The notes under the pieces were generated by a model. That model was not told where the DNA came from. It saw only the letters and a list, made by a program, of their open reading frames with translations, and ran no database searches. Source: Phycisphaerales bacterium (GTDB lineage: Bacteria; Bacteroidota; Bacteroidia; Chitinophagales; Chitinophagaceae). Taken from it: a DNA stretch of 64,000 nt. The stretch is from assembly GCA_030054025.1 (NCBI GenBank), contig JASGCQ010000002.1:1-64000 (forward strand), in the 5' to 3' direction. Positions 40,795 through 51,800 of this stretch are shown piece after piece (positions within the stretch are counted from its first letter, which is position 1; every line of letters starts with the position of its first letter). The translations under genes were made by a program, and so were the position numbers.

Positions 40795-41724
40795 TTACAA
40801 TGTCGACAATACAGCGTTCATATTACGAACGGCTTCGGCAGATTTATTAAATTCTGCTTGTTCTGCTTCATTCAATTTATAGTCAATGATTTTTTCCCAA
40901 CCCTTGCTGCCTATTACCACAGGTACACCTAGGCAAATATCTTTTTGTCCATACTCGCCATCAAGTGCTACACAGCAAGGGAATACTTTCTTCTGATTGC
41001 GTACAATACTCTCTACCAAAGCTGCTCCAGCTGCACCAGGTGCATACCAAGCGGAAGTACCCAATAATTTGGTCAATGTAGCACCACCAACCATTGTATC
41101 AGCGGCAATTTGTTTCAATTCGTCTTCGCTCAAAAAATTTGACACCGGAGTACCATTCAATGTTGCCAAACGCGTCAAAGGAATCATAGTAGTATCTCCA
41201 TGACCACCGATTACGGTAGCATGTAAATCGCCTTGAGAGCAATTCAATGCTTTTTGAAGATAAGTTTTGAAACGTGCGCTATCCAAAATGCCACCCATAC
41301 CTATCACTCTATTTTTAGGCAAGCCTGTTGCTTTCAGTGCCAAATAGGTCATTGTATCCATTGGGTTTGAAATCACCACTATAATCGCATTGGGTGAATG
41401 TGCCAATAAATTTTTGGCTACTTCCTCCACAATTTTTGCATTGGTGCCAATAAGCTCTTCACGCGTCATACCTGGCTTACGAGGAATACCCGAAGTGATT
41501 ACGCATACCGCAGAACCTGCTGTTTTGCTGTAATCTCCCGTTACTCCTGTGATACGAGTATTGAAACCCAAAAGTGAAGATGTTTGTGTCAAATCAAGAG
41601 CTTTGCCTTCTGCAAATCCTTCTTTAATATCAACCAAGACCAACTCTTCAGCGATGTCGCGTCTTACGATATCATCGGCACAAGTAGCGCCTACTGCGCC
41701 CGCACCTACTACGGTTACTTTCAT
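40795..41724 (-). CDS. mdh: Malate dehydrogenase
   Basis: This NAD-dependent TCA-cycle enzyme interconverts malate and oxaloacetate. The 309 residues are of the LDH-like MDH type. Features are VTVVGAGAVGATCADDI (3-19), SGIPRKPGMTREELIGTNA (substrate Arg residues in the mobile loop), ISNPMDTMTYLA and the catalytic IGGHGDTTMIPL. Arg at the RKPGM position favours malate over lactate. It is monocistronic, with an exact -7 box upstream and a terminator downstream. Confidence 0.96.
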   Translation of the reverse strand: MKVTVVGAGAVGATCADDIVRRDIAEELVLVDIKEGFAEGKALDLTQTSSLLGFNTRITGVTGDYSKTAGSAVCVITSGIPRKPGMTREELIGTNAKIVEEVAKNLLAHSPNAIIVVISNPMDTMTYLALKATGLPKNRVIGMGGILDSARFKTYLQKALNCSQGDLHATVIGGHGDTTMIPLTRLATLNGTPVSNFLSEDELKQIAADTMVGGATLTKLLGTSAWYAPGAAGAALVESIVRNQKKVFPCCVALDGEYGQKDICLGVPVVIGSKGWEKIIDYKLNEAEQAEFNKSAEAVRNMNAVLSTL

Positions 41725-41777
41725 TGAATGTATTTTTATTTTTTAATAACAGGGGATAAATGATATTTTTTACGGAG

Positions 41778-41785
41778 CAAATGTA
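41778..41785 (-). promoter_or_regulatory. -7 box (TACATTTG) of mdh
   Basis: An exact TAnnTTTG followed by C on the minus strand, 53 bp before the mdh ATG. Confidence 0.55.
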
Positions 41786-41879
41786 GGGAATTTGCACAAG
41801 GCATCATGAGAAATTCAACTTTTTGCAAGATGATTTTTATCACTTTTTGTGCAACTATTACACATTAAACTATTTTCGA

Positions 41880-44800
41880 CTAAAAAATAGCCCTTATACT
41901 CATCCTGCCGGTATTAATCACCTTATCTGTTCCTGCTTTTCGACCTTCGTATTCAATATAGAGTTCAATGCCTTTCCCCAAGCGTCTTTGCCAATTCAAG
42001 TACCAGAGCAAATTGTCGCCCTGCTTCAATCCATCAAGCATAGCATAACTTATAGGGGCGGAAAGCAAACCATTGTAGGCGATATTACTGATAGTAAATC
42101 GAGCTTGTATCACCCCAACAGTAGTCTGGCTATATCGTGCATCAATATTGGCAGATTGTATTTTCGCCCTTTCACCTCCATATACCTCTTCGTTTTTTCT
42201 ATCTTCATAACGCAATGATGTGGTAATGCGCAAAACTGAACGACTAAGCCATATCAATGCCGGTTCTACAGCCCAATATTTTTGTTGGTAAGAGCTTCCG
42301 TCTGCAATACCAGAACGATTACTACGCAAACCCATTCGTGTACTGAGATTGGTAGTTATCGTCTTAGTCAAGGCTGTTCTGATCTTTATAAGGTGTTGTT
42401 GATTTTTGTTATTGCTCAAACCATAGGTAAGTAATTGCTGGCTATTATTATTCAGATAGTTATAGTCAATACCCCAATGCGAACTATTTCGGTTGTAATA
42501 AAATGTATTGTTGACCGATGTATTGGCAATAATAATAGAACTATCGTTGTATAATTGAGCGATTGGATTAAATGAACTCAATCCTGCGCTATTCAAGATT
42601 TTGTTGCTTACTTGTATGGCAAATTGATTGGATGAATTGCTGCATATTATTGCCCAGATAGATTTTCGGAATGACGTAAAAAAATTAATCGGATCAAAAT
42701 TGATGCTCTGATTCCAACTGATATTATTCACTTTCACGTATTCATCGCTTGGGGTAAATATCTTGATAAAAAGTTTTTGGTCGGGGTACAATGCCAATAC
42801 AAATTCATTCAGTTGTTGCACACCATCTCCATTATAATCTATCCAATTGTACATCCCCTGCCCTGCCGGTACTAGAACAAAGGTAAAGGTTCGTTTTTGC
42901 TCCTGACCCGTACCAAACTCATAAAGGCTGGCAAAGGACAATGCCCTTTTAATAATAGCACCATTATATTGTATTCGTCCGAGCAAAGTTTGTTCAGGCT
43001 TTATATTGATTACTGTGGTATTGTCTAAAAACAATTGACGATAAGAACCCGTAAGATTGAGTTGATGGTTACTACCGTCGCCCAGAGCAAATTGCAGGGC
43101 AACGTTATCGCTATGATTTTGTAATTGAAATTGATTTTGGTACGGTAAAAAATCGCGACGGCGAAAGTAGGTGGTGGACAGGTTATATTTTTTTTGTGAT
43201 TGACTACGCCAAGAAGCGGTAGTAATATCAAAATAAAAAGAAGAAGATTGTAGGCTATCCTTGTGCAAATACCTTGCCTCGTTATGCTCTGCATAATAGC
43301 TGGCACCTAAGGTACTATGCAATAAGTGTGGCAAAGTATAATCTGCAAAAATTAAGGGCTTAAAAAATTGGGTGCCAATGATGGTGTCTTCTGCTTTCAT
43401 GAGGCTGAGGTTAAAACCCACATTCAGATTAACCTTACTGATTTTATAACCGACCGTATGCTTTAATCCTTTATAATCAGCCCCTCTGGCATAGTAACTG
43501 AGCGAATAATCGATGCTACCCATGCGCCTATTCGTCAATTGTGTGGCTATACTTGCCCAATCTTCATCTGGGCTGTCACCCGATAAGGGTACATTCCAAT
43601 CACGACCAAATTCTACAGCACGGTAGGGAGCTATGGCTCTAAACTTACTCTGCACATGCTCATATTGAACATTAGTTTTAAGCTGCCAATCACTGATGTT
43701 AAGGGTATCCTTTTTGCCCATAAAACGCTGCTCTTCGTAGATAACTTTGGACGCATAGCCTTGATGATTTTGGTTGTCTTTGGCAGAAAAAGTATTGACA
43801 TCCTTGTTGCTGGCTGCCAACTCTATACTTATTTTCTTAAAAGAGTCAATTTGGTATTGCGCTCCCAGTGTTATTACTTGGTGTGCTTTAGGGGTAATCA
43901 ATACGGATACGGCACTATAATCTCCCTGCTTTTGTCCGGCGATTGGAGGCAGCCACTGATAAACTCGTCCATTGGCATTTGCGCCTGCTACCGCATAATC
44001 TCCTTTCCCTTTTCCGGCAAAAGAAAAACTGACAGAGTACAATGCGAGAGAGGCATTCGTGCTATACTCATATACAGAGTCGTATTGAGTACCCAAAACT
44101 ATTGTGTCTTTGATTCTATAGAGTATTTTATTGGCTGCAAATGTATCTCGACTGATATTGGGACTAATCGCATATTGAAGGCTATCGCCTATAGCGGCTA
44201 AGAGCCGTTTTTGTTCGGGTGTTAAATTTTGCTGAAAAGGTTGATTCTTTGCATCTTGATTGGCATAAGCGTTCATTTTGACAATCCATTTTTTACCCAT
44301 ACTGAGTTCGTCATAAGCGTATAAAAGTGAATTGAGGTAGTTGTTGTTTCTATATTCAAATTCTACTTGTATGCGCGAGAACTGATTAATGGGCCGCCTT
44401 GGCATGAAACGTACTTCATTGGTATTATAGTTGATAACATAGTCGGCATTCTCTCCTCTTTGTTGTAATACATTATCTACATATACCTTTTCGGTAGCTG
44501 CCAATACCACAAATAATTGTTCTCCATTATTACCTACCAATCTATACGGTCCTTGATTACCCTCGGCTCCTGAAAAAATATTTCGTGCAAATTCACCTTT
44601 GGCAACTGAGGCGCTGAATCCAGCATTATTGTTGAGGTGCTTACCCAACTTATCTTCCGACTGAAAGAATAACCCCTGAACCCTTTTGGTATAGTTTAAA
44701 AAATATGCATTGGGCTTGTTGAGGTTATAATCACCCAATTGAAGGCTATGTTTGTTTTTGCTGAGTCTTATAGAGATGAGGTCAAACTCCTGCAAATTGC

Positions 44801-45362
44801 TCGTATTACCTTCGGGCTGAAAAGGTATCGTGTTATCTGTAATTGCGGCTTCTACTTTGATGCTATCTACCAAGTAGCCATTCATTTGCAAATTGAAATT
44901 CGAATTAGAGACCACATCTTGATTATTACCCAATGAGATACTTCTGCCATAGCTACCGATGAGGTCTATCTGGTTGTAATCCACAAATTTTCCATTATCT
45001 TTTTTGACATTATACTCTATTGCCGAAAAGGCGTAATTGGAATCAACTATAGACCTGTTTTTATGGCTATATCTTTTATTAAAATTGATGGGCAGCACAC
45101 GGTAAACTATGTGTACAGAATCTACTAATGGCTTGCGATGCCAACGCAATACAGAATGTACAGATGAGTATTCATACTCTGCACTATCTATACCTACAAC
45201 CCTAAGACCGCCTATGGACATAGAGTCTATGGTAAGCGAATCTTTTACTGGAATTGTTTTAGATCTAAGGTTCGAAAACTCTTGTGCAAGATTTTGCGCA
45301 CGCAAAAACGGCGTGTGAAGGAGCAAAACGACAATCGCTATGAGGAGTTTTTTGAAATACAC
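41880..45362 (-). CDS. Large outer-membrane or surface protein of unknown function
   Basis: The predicted protein has 1160 residues. It starts at a GTG (45360-45362); no ATG is available upstream in frame. The signal peptide (LLIAIVVLLLHTPFLRAQ) is clear. The mature protein is rich in alternating aromatic/polar strands throughout its C-terminal two thirds, and it ends RMSIRAIF with a terminal aromatic residue, as in outer-membrane beta-barrels. Notable segments are VRFMPRRPINQFSRIQVEFEY and a dockerin/EF-like WIDYNGDGVQQLNEFVLALY, possibly calcium-binding. No named family is recognised. It is single and divergently placed from nothing obvious; ssb and a regulatory-domain protein lie upstream. 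Confidence 0.75.
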   Translation of the reverse strand: MYFKKLLIAIVVLLLHTPFLRAQNLAQEFSNLRSKTIPVKDSLTIDSMSIGGLRVVGIDSAEYEYSSVHSVLRWHRKPLVDSVHIVYRVLPINFNKRYSHKNRSIVDSNYAFSAIEYNVKKDNGKFVDYNQIDLIGSYGRSISLGNNQDVVSNSNFNLQMNGYLVDSIKVEAAITDNTIPFQPEGNTSNLQEFDLISIRLSKNKHSLQLGDYNLNKPNAYFLNYTKRVQGLFFQSEDKLGKHLNNNAGFSASVAKGEFARNIFSGAEGNQGPYRLVGNNGEQLFVVLAATEKVYVDNVLQQRGENADYVINYNTNEVRFMPRRPINQFSRIQVEFEYRNNNYLNSLLYAYDELSMGKKWIVKMNAYANQDAKNQPFQQNLTPEQKRLLAAIGDSLQYAISPNISRDTFAANKILYRIKDTIVLGTQYDSVYEYSTNASLALYSVSFSFAGKGKGDYAVAGANANGRVYQWLPPIAGQKQGDYSAVSVLITPKAHQVITLGAQYQIDSFKKISIELAASNKDVNTFSAKDNQNHQGYASKVIYEEQRFMGKKDTLNISDWQLKTNVQYEHVQSKFRAIAPYRAVEFGRDWNVPLSGDSPDEDWASIATQLTNRRMGSIDYSLSYYARGADYKGLKHTVGYKISKVNLNVGFNLSLMKAEDTIIGTQFFKPLIFADYTLPHLLHSTLGASYYAEHNEARYLHKDSLQSSSFYFDITTASWRSQSQKKYNLSTTYFRRRDFLPYQNQFQLQNHSDNVALQFALGDGSNHQLNLTGSYRQLFLDNTTVINIKPEQTLLGRIQYNGAIIKRALSFASLYEFGTGQEQKRTFTFVLVPAGQGMYNWIDYNGDGVQQLNEFVLALYPDQKLFIKIFTPSDEYVKVNNISWNQSINFDPINFFTSFRKSIWAIICSNSSNQFAIQVSNKILNSAGLSSFNPIAQLYNDSSIIIANTSVNNTFYYNRNSSHWGIDYNYLNNNSQQLLTYGLSNNKNQQHLIKIRTALTKTITTNLSTRMGLRSNRSGIADGSSYQQKYWAVEPALIWLSRSVLRITTSLRYEDRKNEEVYGGERAKIQSANIDARYSQTTVGVIQARFTISNIAYNGLLSAPISYAMLDGLKQGDNLLWYLNWQRRLGKGIELYIEYEGRKAGTDKVINTGRMSIRAIF

Positions 45363-45433
45363 AATAATGAATAGACGCTTACAAGTCTAAAATTATTGCA
45401 ATATACATTTTAGTACTTTCGGAATGATTCGAG

Positions 45434-46093
45434 TTAGTATGAATTTGCTTTTTTATTTCTAAAGTCCCCCCGCTTCCAAGCTTCAATAAACTGCCCCCAT
45501 TTGATAGGGCTCAAAATATTCATGGGCTGTTGTTGAGCACTATAAGCAGCTCTATAGGCGGCATTTTGTTGTGCGAATTGCTGATTTTCTCTACCACTAG
45601 GTAAAGTCGTCATAGACAACATTCTGATGAGTGCCAAATCGGTATTCTTGCGTGCCACTTCGTATTTATCATCATCTATAATCAGATTTTGGAAGGCAAA
45701 ATTAAAATGCTCTTTAGAAGGCAGGGCGTGTATAATTGTTTCGTTTAAGAAAAAAGTATCTTGACTTAGCATCTGTACTAATGACAAGGAATTCCCTTTA
45801 ATGTTTTGGGGTATTACATAATCCTTTGGTGTATAACCCAGCGATCGAAATTGCAATGTATCTCCTTTAAAACAAACCAAAGCAAAAACACCCAACTCGC
45901 TGGTATAAGTACCTTTATTTTGATTTTTCACACTCACAACCACATCTGGAACTCCATAGAGGCTGTCTGAGGTCATTACCACACCATTTATTTGGACAAT
46001 TTTGTCATAAGACAGTTGGCTAAAAACGATAACTGGTTTCGTTGCACACGCAAGAAAAAATAGAGATATACGGGTAAAGTATTTCAAGCGCAT
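45434..46093 (-). CDS. Exported protein with carboxypeptidase-like regulatory domain
   Basis: The predicted protein has 219 residues from the ATG at 46093; an upstream TTG is less likely. The signal peptide ends near VIVFSQ. A CarboxypepD_reg-like beta-sandwich covers about 30-115 (IVQINGVVMTSDSLYGVPDVVVSVKN, with the usual VPDVVV and GVFALVCFKGDTLQFRSLGY core; segments given in part). The remainder is helical and unassigned. It resembles 10026-10751 in architecture. It lies between ssb and the 1160-residue surface protein and may act with the latter, which is only inference. Confidence 0.72.
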   Translation of the reverse strand: MRLKYFTRISLFFLACATKPVIVFSQLSYDKIVQINGVVMTSDSLYGVPDVVVSVKNQNKGTYTSELGVFALVCFKGDTLQFRSLGYTPKDYVIPQNIKGNSLSLVQMLSQDTFFLNETIIHALPSKEHFNFAFQNLIIDDDKYEVARKNTDLALIRMLSMTTLPSGRENQQFAQQNAAYRAAYSAQQQPMNILSPIKWGQFIEAWKRGDFRNKKANSY

Positions 46094-46142
46094 AACATAA
46101 TTTAAGGAACATCTAAGCAATGTTCATAGTGCAATAATAAAA

Positions 46143-46164
46143 AACACCACGTGAAAGTGGTGTT
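46143..46164 (-). terminator. Terminator of ssb
   Basis: An 8-bp stem AACACCAC/GTGGTGTT with a 6-nt loop lies 14 bp past the ssb stop and is followed by a T-rich run on the minus strand. Confidence 0.75.
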
Positions 46165-46178
46165 ATAATTCTGCTATT

Positions 46179-46589
46179 TTAAAAATTCAGTCCTTCATCT
46201 ATTTTATGGAAAGATTCATCTGCGGCTATTTCTGGCAATTCTCGCCCGTCTGCCTCTTTTCTTTTGTCTAACATTACAAAATTATCCGCCACAATCTCGG
46301 TGCTGCTGCGTTTTATTTTATCTTTATCTTCCCAGTTTCGATATCGAATACGACCTTCTACATAAATCATACTTCCTTTGTGCAGAAATTTTTGAGCCAA
46401 TTCTGCCAATCCTCTCCACAATACTATGGTATGCCATTCGGTATGAGATACTGTGGCTCCGCTTTTATCTTTATGATTTTCTGTGGTTGCCAAAGGGAAC
46501 TTAGCAACCACTAGGTTGCCTTCTAGATTTTGTATCTCGGGGTCTTTGCCCACATTACCAATGAGCACTACTTTGTTTACTCCTCTCAT
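46179..46589 (-). CDS. ssb: Single-stranded DNA-binding protein
   Basis: This 136-residue protein has an OB fold at about 1-105: RGVNKVVLIGNVGKDPEIQ, WHTIVLWRGLAELAQKFLHKGS, IYVEGRIRYRNWEDKD. The linker is very short. The C-terminal tip reads DEGLNF instead of the canonical acidic DDDIPF-type peptide that recruits repair and replication proteins, although it still ends in Phe. A second ssb with a standard tip may exist elsewhere in the genome. The expression context is single-gene, with a terminator downstream. Confidence 0.93.
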   Translation of the reverse strand: MRGVNKVVLIGNVGKDPEIQNLEGNLVVAKFPLATTENHKDKSGATVSHTEWHTIVLWRGLAELAQKFLHKGSMIYVEGRIRYRNWEDKDKIKRSSTEIVADNFVMLDKRKEADGRELPEIAADESFHKIDEGLNF

Positions 46590-46696
46590 AATTTGCAGCT
46601 GTTACTAAAAATATTCCTTTAAAAGTATAAAATATTTTGAATATTACTATAGCTTTTCCAAATATTTTATCTGCAAAACGCTGTAATAAGATACGG

Positions 46697-47266
46697 ATGT
46701 GCATGCCCAAAATAAATTGTAATTTGCAGCCAATCAAAAACATTATCTCGGTGCAAGAAGCTACAATATTGGATTTGCCTGCATTTGCAGACCCTAGAGG
46801 TTCTTTTATCAAAACATTTAATGATAGCCTTTTCCAATCTTGGGGCATACATTTTCAGCCCAAAGAAAGTTACTATTCTATCTCCAATCAAGGTGTCATT
46901 AGGGGTATGCATTTCCAGTTGCCTCCTCATCAACATGCCAAAATCGTTTTTTGCCCGGTCGGAGCCATATTGGACGTGGCAGTTGATTTGCGCAAAACAT
47001 CCCCCAAATACGGTCATTGCTTTGCCCAAATACTTTCTGCTGAAAATAATAAAGCATTTTATATACCCGAAGGATTTGCTCACGGTTTCAAATCATTAAC
47101 AGATGGTGCTTTGACTTATTATTTAGTGTCTTCTGAATATCATCCTGCCAGTGATAGTGGTATTGCCTACGATAGCATAGATTTCGACTGGGCTTGCGAT
47201 AAGCCTACTTTGTCCAAACGCGACAAAAATTTTATATGCTTTGCAGATTTTCAAAGCCCTTTTTAA
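46697..47266 (+). CDS. rfbC: dTDP-4-dehydrorhamnose 3,5-epimerase
   Basis: RfbC/RmlC catalyses the third step of dTDP-L-rhamnose synthesis. The cupin has FADPRGSFIKTFND near its start, PKESYYSISNQGVIRGMHFQ (with the catalytic-site His after RGMH), VFCPVGAILDVAVDLRKTSPKYG, and the C-terminal YIPEGFAHGFKSL. The start is uncertain: ATGs at 46697 and 46703 are preferred over the TTG at 46637. No other rhamnose genes are nearby, so it is a dispersed pathway gene. Confidence 0.93.
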   Translation: MCMPKINCNLQPIKNIISVQEATILDLPAFADPRGSFIKTFNDSLFQSWGIHFQPKESYYSISNQGVIRGMHFQLPPHQHAKIVFCPVGAILDVAVDLRKTSPKYGHCFAQILSAENNKAFYIPEGFAHGFKSLTDGALTYYLVSSEYHPASDSGIAYDSIDFDWACDKPTLSKRDKNFICFADFQSPF

Positions 47267-47280
47267 AAATAAGATAAAAG

Positions 47281-47319
47281 TAAAAGCCCCTTGTATGAAA
47301 AGGATACAAAGGGCTTTTT
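47281..47319. terminator. Bidirectional terminator between rfbC and the TPR gene
   Basis: A long stem AAAAGCCCCTTGTAT / ATACAAAGGGCTTTT with one mismatch and A/T flanks on both sides. It lies between the convergent rfbC and TPR genes and can serve both. Confidence 0.85.
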
Positions 47320-47339
47320 GTGTAAATGTTCAATGGTTA

Positions 47340-48611
47340 TTATTGATCCAATTCTTTTATTTTTTTCGACATTTCTGATCCTTTTTCTCCTTGTCCTAAA
47401 GCTTCGTATATATTTTGTAAAGCAACGAGAGAATTGCGATAGGTTGTTTTGTCATCAGCATTTAGTTTAGCCACATTTGGACTTAACAAATCGTATGATT
47501 TTTGGAAATAAGGTAGGCTCTTTGCAAATAGTGTATTACGTGTTAGTTTGAACGCATCGTACTTCTTGTTATCAGCATCTGTGGTACCCAATTTATTCAT
47601 TTGGTGTATAATGTCTGCCGCATTATTGAAATAAAGGGCGCCCAAATTGTAATGGTATTCGGACTTGTTGGGGTCTGCATCTATTGCTAGTTTGTAAGCC
47701 ATCTCGGCTTTTGTTTCATAATCTTTTGCATTGGCAGGTCTTTTCAACTCTCCTTTATCGTCTATTGGGTTGGCTAATGCACCATACAATACACCCAGAT
47801 TATATTGCAACAAAGGATTATCAGGATCTGTTTTTACAGCCTCTTCCATTTTGGTCACCAACACATCAATTTTGCCTACTCTGGAATAATAATTCATTTC
47901 TTGGCGAGAGATTTCGGCATTTTTAGGATAAGCTACTTTTGCTTCATCCAAAATTTTCTCGACAGATGCGTCATCCTTTTTTTCGGTATAGATGTCAATC
48001 AATGTTGAATAAATAAAAGGATCACGGGCTATGAGATTAGCTTTTGCTTTATTCAAGACACTCATTACTACGTCATTTTTTTTACCATAGAAGGCACTCA
48101 ATGCTTGAAATTTAAGTGCTTGAGCAGCTATAGTATCAAATTTTTTATCCGCAGCAAAATGCTTTCCTGCATTAACATTGCGGATGTCCACTACTTGCTG
48201 AAAAGATTTATATGCGGCTTCATAATCGCTTTTCGCACTGTTAGCAACATCTCCAGAATAGGCAGAAACTCCTGCATTGTAGGCTTTGAAAGCAATACGC
48301 TTCAATTTGTAATCAATTGCTTCTTTGTCGTAAGAGGGTTTTACTTCCAGCACTTTCATGAAGGATTGCGCACTTTCGTCCACCGCACTTGGGTCATTTT
48401 CGGAAAGTTTTTCGTACACTTCGCCTCGTGTAAACCAAGCATCACCATCAGCTTTTGTACTTTCGCTAGTTGTTGCTTCGTTGATGGAGATGACCGCTTT
48501 TTTCATATCGCCATTGCGCATATACTCCTTTGCAGTATATATTTTCGACTTTTGTGCAAAAGCATCAGTTGCCATTGTACATACTGCTATGATAATTACT
48601 CCTTTTTTCAT
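47340..48611 (-). CDS. Exported tetratricopeptide-repeat protein
   Basis: The predicted protein has 423 residues. The signal peptide (GVIIIAVCTMATDAFAQ) is followed by TPR-type helical repeats across the protein, for example AKEYMRNGDMKKAVISINEAT, PLLQYNLGVLYGALANP and SEYHYNLGALYFNNAADI. It probably works in the periplasm as a scaffold; the partner is unknown. The bidirectional terminator lies downstream. Two exact -7 boxes (48654-48661 and 48674-48681) lie upstream. Confidence 0.85.
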   Translation of the reverse strand: MKKGVIIIAVCTMATDAFAQKSKIYTAKEYMRNGDMKKAVISINEATTSESTKADGDAWFTRGEVYEKLSENDPSAVDESAQSFMKVLEVKPSYDKEAIDYKLKRIAFKAYNAGVSAYSGDVANSAKSDYEAAYKSFQQVVDIRNVNAGKHFAADKKFDTIAAQALKFQALSAFYGKKNDVVMSVLNKAKANLIARDPFIYSTLIDIYTEKKDDASVEKILDEAKVAYPKNAEISRQEMNYYSRVGKIDVLVTKMEEAVKTDPDNPLLQYNLGVLYGALANPIDDKGELKRPANAKDYETKAEMAYKLAIDADPNKSEYHYNLGALYFNNAADIIHQMNKLGTTDADNKKYDAFKLTRNTLFAKSLPYFQKSYDLLSPNVAKLNADDKTTYRNSLVALQNIYEALGQGEKGSEMSKKIKELDQ

Positions 48612-48653
48612 ATCTCGTTTTTAAAAAAATAAATCTTTGTTTATTTACTAGAG

Positions 48654-48681
48654 CAAACCTAAAATAATAATCCCAAATATA
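48654..48681 (-). promoter_or_regulatory. Two -7 boxes (TAGGTTTG, TATATTTG) of the TPR gene
   Basis: Two exact TAnnTTTG matches on the minus strand 12 bp apart, 43 and 63 bp before the ATG at 48611. Either or both may be used. Confidence 0.45.
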
Positions 48682-48757
48682 GTTGGCAAGTTTTGTTTGA
48701 ACGATTATTTTGTTGTGAAACTTCGGTTAAACTATTTCTGAATTGGAGTCCTCCAAC

Positions 48758-48797
48758 AAAATTGCCAACCCAAAAATAATTTAGGTTGGCAATTTTT
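48758..48797 (-). terminator. Terminator of rpoC
   Basis: Arms AAATTGCCAACC and GGTTGGCAATTT (about 12 bp) enclose a 13-nt A/T loop, with T-rich flanks, 20 bp past the rpoC stop. Confidence 0.85.
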
Positions 48798-48816
48798 ATT
48801 TATGAAGGCGATTCAA

Positions 48817-51800
48817 TTATTCTTCGTCGTCGAACTCAAGAACGTCTTTATTCGCCATCAACAATTCGTATTCGTCTTTAGAACCTACAATGATTCCGTC
48901 GAAATCACGATTACCAGTACCGGCAGGTATCAAGTTGCCCGTAATAACGTTTTCTTTCAATCCTTGTAAGGTATCTGATTTACCATTGATTGCTGCTGTG
49001 GACAATACTTTAGTTGTTTCTTGGAACGAAGCCGCAGAAATCCAACTGCGTGTGCCTAAAGAAGCCTTAGTAATACCCAATAACAAAGGCATTGAGGTTG
49101 CGGGCTCTGCATCGCGGTATTCTACCAATTTTCTATCGGCACGGCGCAAAGCAGAGTTTTCTTCACGAATCTCACGCAATGTAGCAATTTGACCTGGATG
49201 CAATACTTCTGAACCACCATTTTCAGTAACGACTTTCTTATCAAAAATCCAATCGTTTTCTGTCATGAAGTCGAATTTATCTTCCGTATCGTTTTCCAAG
49301 AATTTGGTATCTCCTGGATCTACAATGGTTACCTTACGCATCATCTGACGCACAATTACTTCAATGTGCTTGTCGTTGATTTTCACCCCTTGCAAACGAT
49401 ATACCTCTTGAATTTCATTCACCAAGTATTCTTGTACTGCAAATGGACCTTTAATAGCCAAGATATCGCTTGGTGTTGTAGCACCATCAGACAATGAATT
49501 ACCCGCTTTGATAAAGTCACCGTCTTGCACCGTAATTTGACGTGTCAAAGGCACAAGATATTTTTTCACCATTCCGTCTTTAGACTCAACGGTGATTTCA
49601 CGGTTACCGCGTTTGATATTACCAAAAGCAACCACACCATCAATCTCCGCAACTACAGCAGGATTGCTTGGGTTACGCGCTTCGAACAATTCAGTTACTC
49701 GTGGAAGACCTCCCGTGATATCTCTGCTACGCCCCATCACTCGTGGTATCTTAGCGATTACTTGTCCGTTGTGTACTTTCTCATTTTCACTTACAATGAT
49801 ATGAGAACCTACGGGTAAGTTGTATGATTTATCATCCTTACCATCAATCAAAATAGCAGGTATTTTTGTTTTATCTTTGGTTTCGATAACCACTTTCTCG
49901 CGGTGGCCGGTTTGTTCATCGGCTTCTTCGCGGAAGGTAACCCCTTCTACGATGCCTTCGAAACGTACTTTACCGGTTACTTCCGAAATGATTACCGCAT
50001 TAAATGGATCCCATGCACAAATCGGTTGTCCTTTGGTAATCTTTTGACCATTCTTGATTTTAAGAATAGAACCATAAGGAATATTGTGTGTAGTGAGTAA
50101 ACGGTCGTTGGTTACATCCACTAAGCGCAATTCGCCCGTACGTCCGATAACCACCACTTGATCTTCACCTTCTTCACTTTTGTATGTAGTAGTACGCAAT
50201 CCGTCAAATTGTGCGGTACCATCAAAACGAGACAACAATTGAGAATCGGTTGCAGAGCTACTCGCTACCCCACCAACGTGGAAGGTGCGAAGCGTCAGCT
50301 GTGTACCTGGTTCACCAATGCTTTGTGCGGCGATAATACCAACAGAATCTCCTTTTTGCGCCATGTAGCCTGTTGCCAAATTTTTACCATAACATTTAGA
50401 GCAAACCCCTTTCTTAGCCTCGCAAGTCAATACCGAACGAATTTCAACGATATCAATTGCAGTATCTTCAATAGCTTTTGCAATATCTTCTGTGATTTCT
50501 CCACCCGCCTCAACGATTAGTTCATTAGACAATGGGTCAATGACATCGTGCAATGAGGTACGACCTAAGATACGGTCATACAATGATTCGATAATTTCTT
50601 CGTTGTCTTTCAAGGCTGAAGTAGCAATACCACGTAGTGTACCACAATCTTCTTCATTGATTACAACGTCTTGAGCCACGTCAACCAAACGACGGGTCAA
50701 ATAACCCGCATCCGCTGTTTTAAGGGCGGTATCCGCTAGACCTTTACGAGCACCATGGGTAGAGATAAAGTACTCCAATACCGACAAACCTACTTTGAAG
50801 TTCGACAAGATTGGGTTTTCGATAATCTCTGAACCTGATGAACCCGAACGACGAGGTTTCGCCATCAATCCACGAAGACCAGCCAACTGTTTTACTTGTT
50901 GCTTACTACCACGAGCTCCGGAATCCAACATCATATATACGGAGTTGAAGCCTTGCTTGTCGGTAGCCATTTCCTTAATCAATGTTTCGGTAACACGTGT
51001 ATCCACACGACTCCAAATATCAATGATTTGGTTATAACGCTCGTTGTTGGTAATGAGACCCATATTGTAGTTTTCCCACACTTCATCTACATCGCCATGA
51101 GCTTTGTTTACTAATTCTTCTTTGATTTCCGGAACAGTCAAATCTTTGATGTTGAACGACAATCCACCACGGAAGGCCGTACGGAATCCGAGTGTTTTGA
51201 TGTCATCCAAGAATTGAACGGTTTGCGGAATGTTGGTATTTTTCAAGATGTCACCGATGATTTCTCTCAATGATTTCTTGGTCAATAGTGCATTTACAAA
51301 TCCGTTTGATTTTGGTACAAACTGATTGAAGATAACACGACCTACGGTAGTCTCTATCAATTCGGTTTTCAAGCTCGCATCTTTCTGACGAACGCTGGCT
51401 CTTACCTTAATCCAAGCGTGCAAATCGGCACGTCCTTCATTGTTGGCAATCACTACTTCTTCAGCAGAATAGAAGGTTTTTCCTTCACCTTTTACAAGCT
51501 CAGCATCGGTAGTTTTTTTACCTTTTGTGAGGTAGTACAAACCAAGAACCATGTCCTGAGAAGGGAGGGTGATGGGTGTACCATTTTGAGGGTTCAAGAT
51601 GTTATGAGAAGCCAACATCAACAATTGAGCTTCGAGAATAGCAGCATGGCTCAATGGAACGTGAACCGCCATTTGGTCACCATCGAAATCCGCATTGAAC
51701 GCCGAACACACCAATGGATGGAGCTGTATCGCTTTACCTTCAATCAACTTGGGTTGGAAGGCTTGGATAGACAATCTATGGAGCGTTGGGGCACGGTTGA

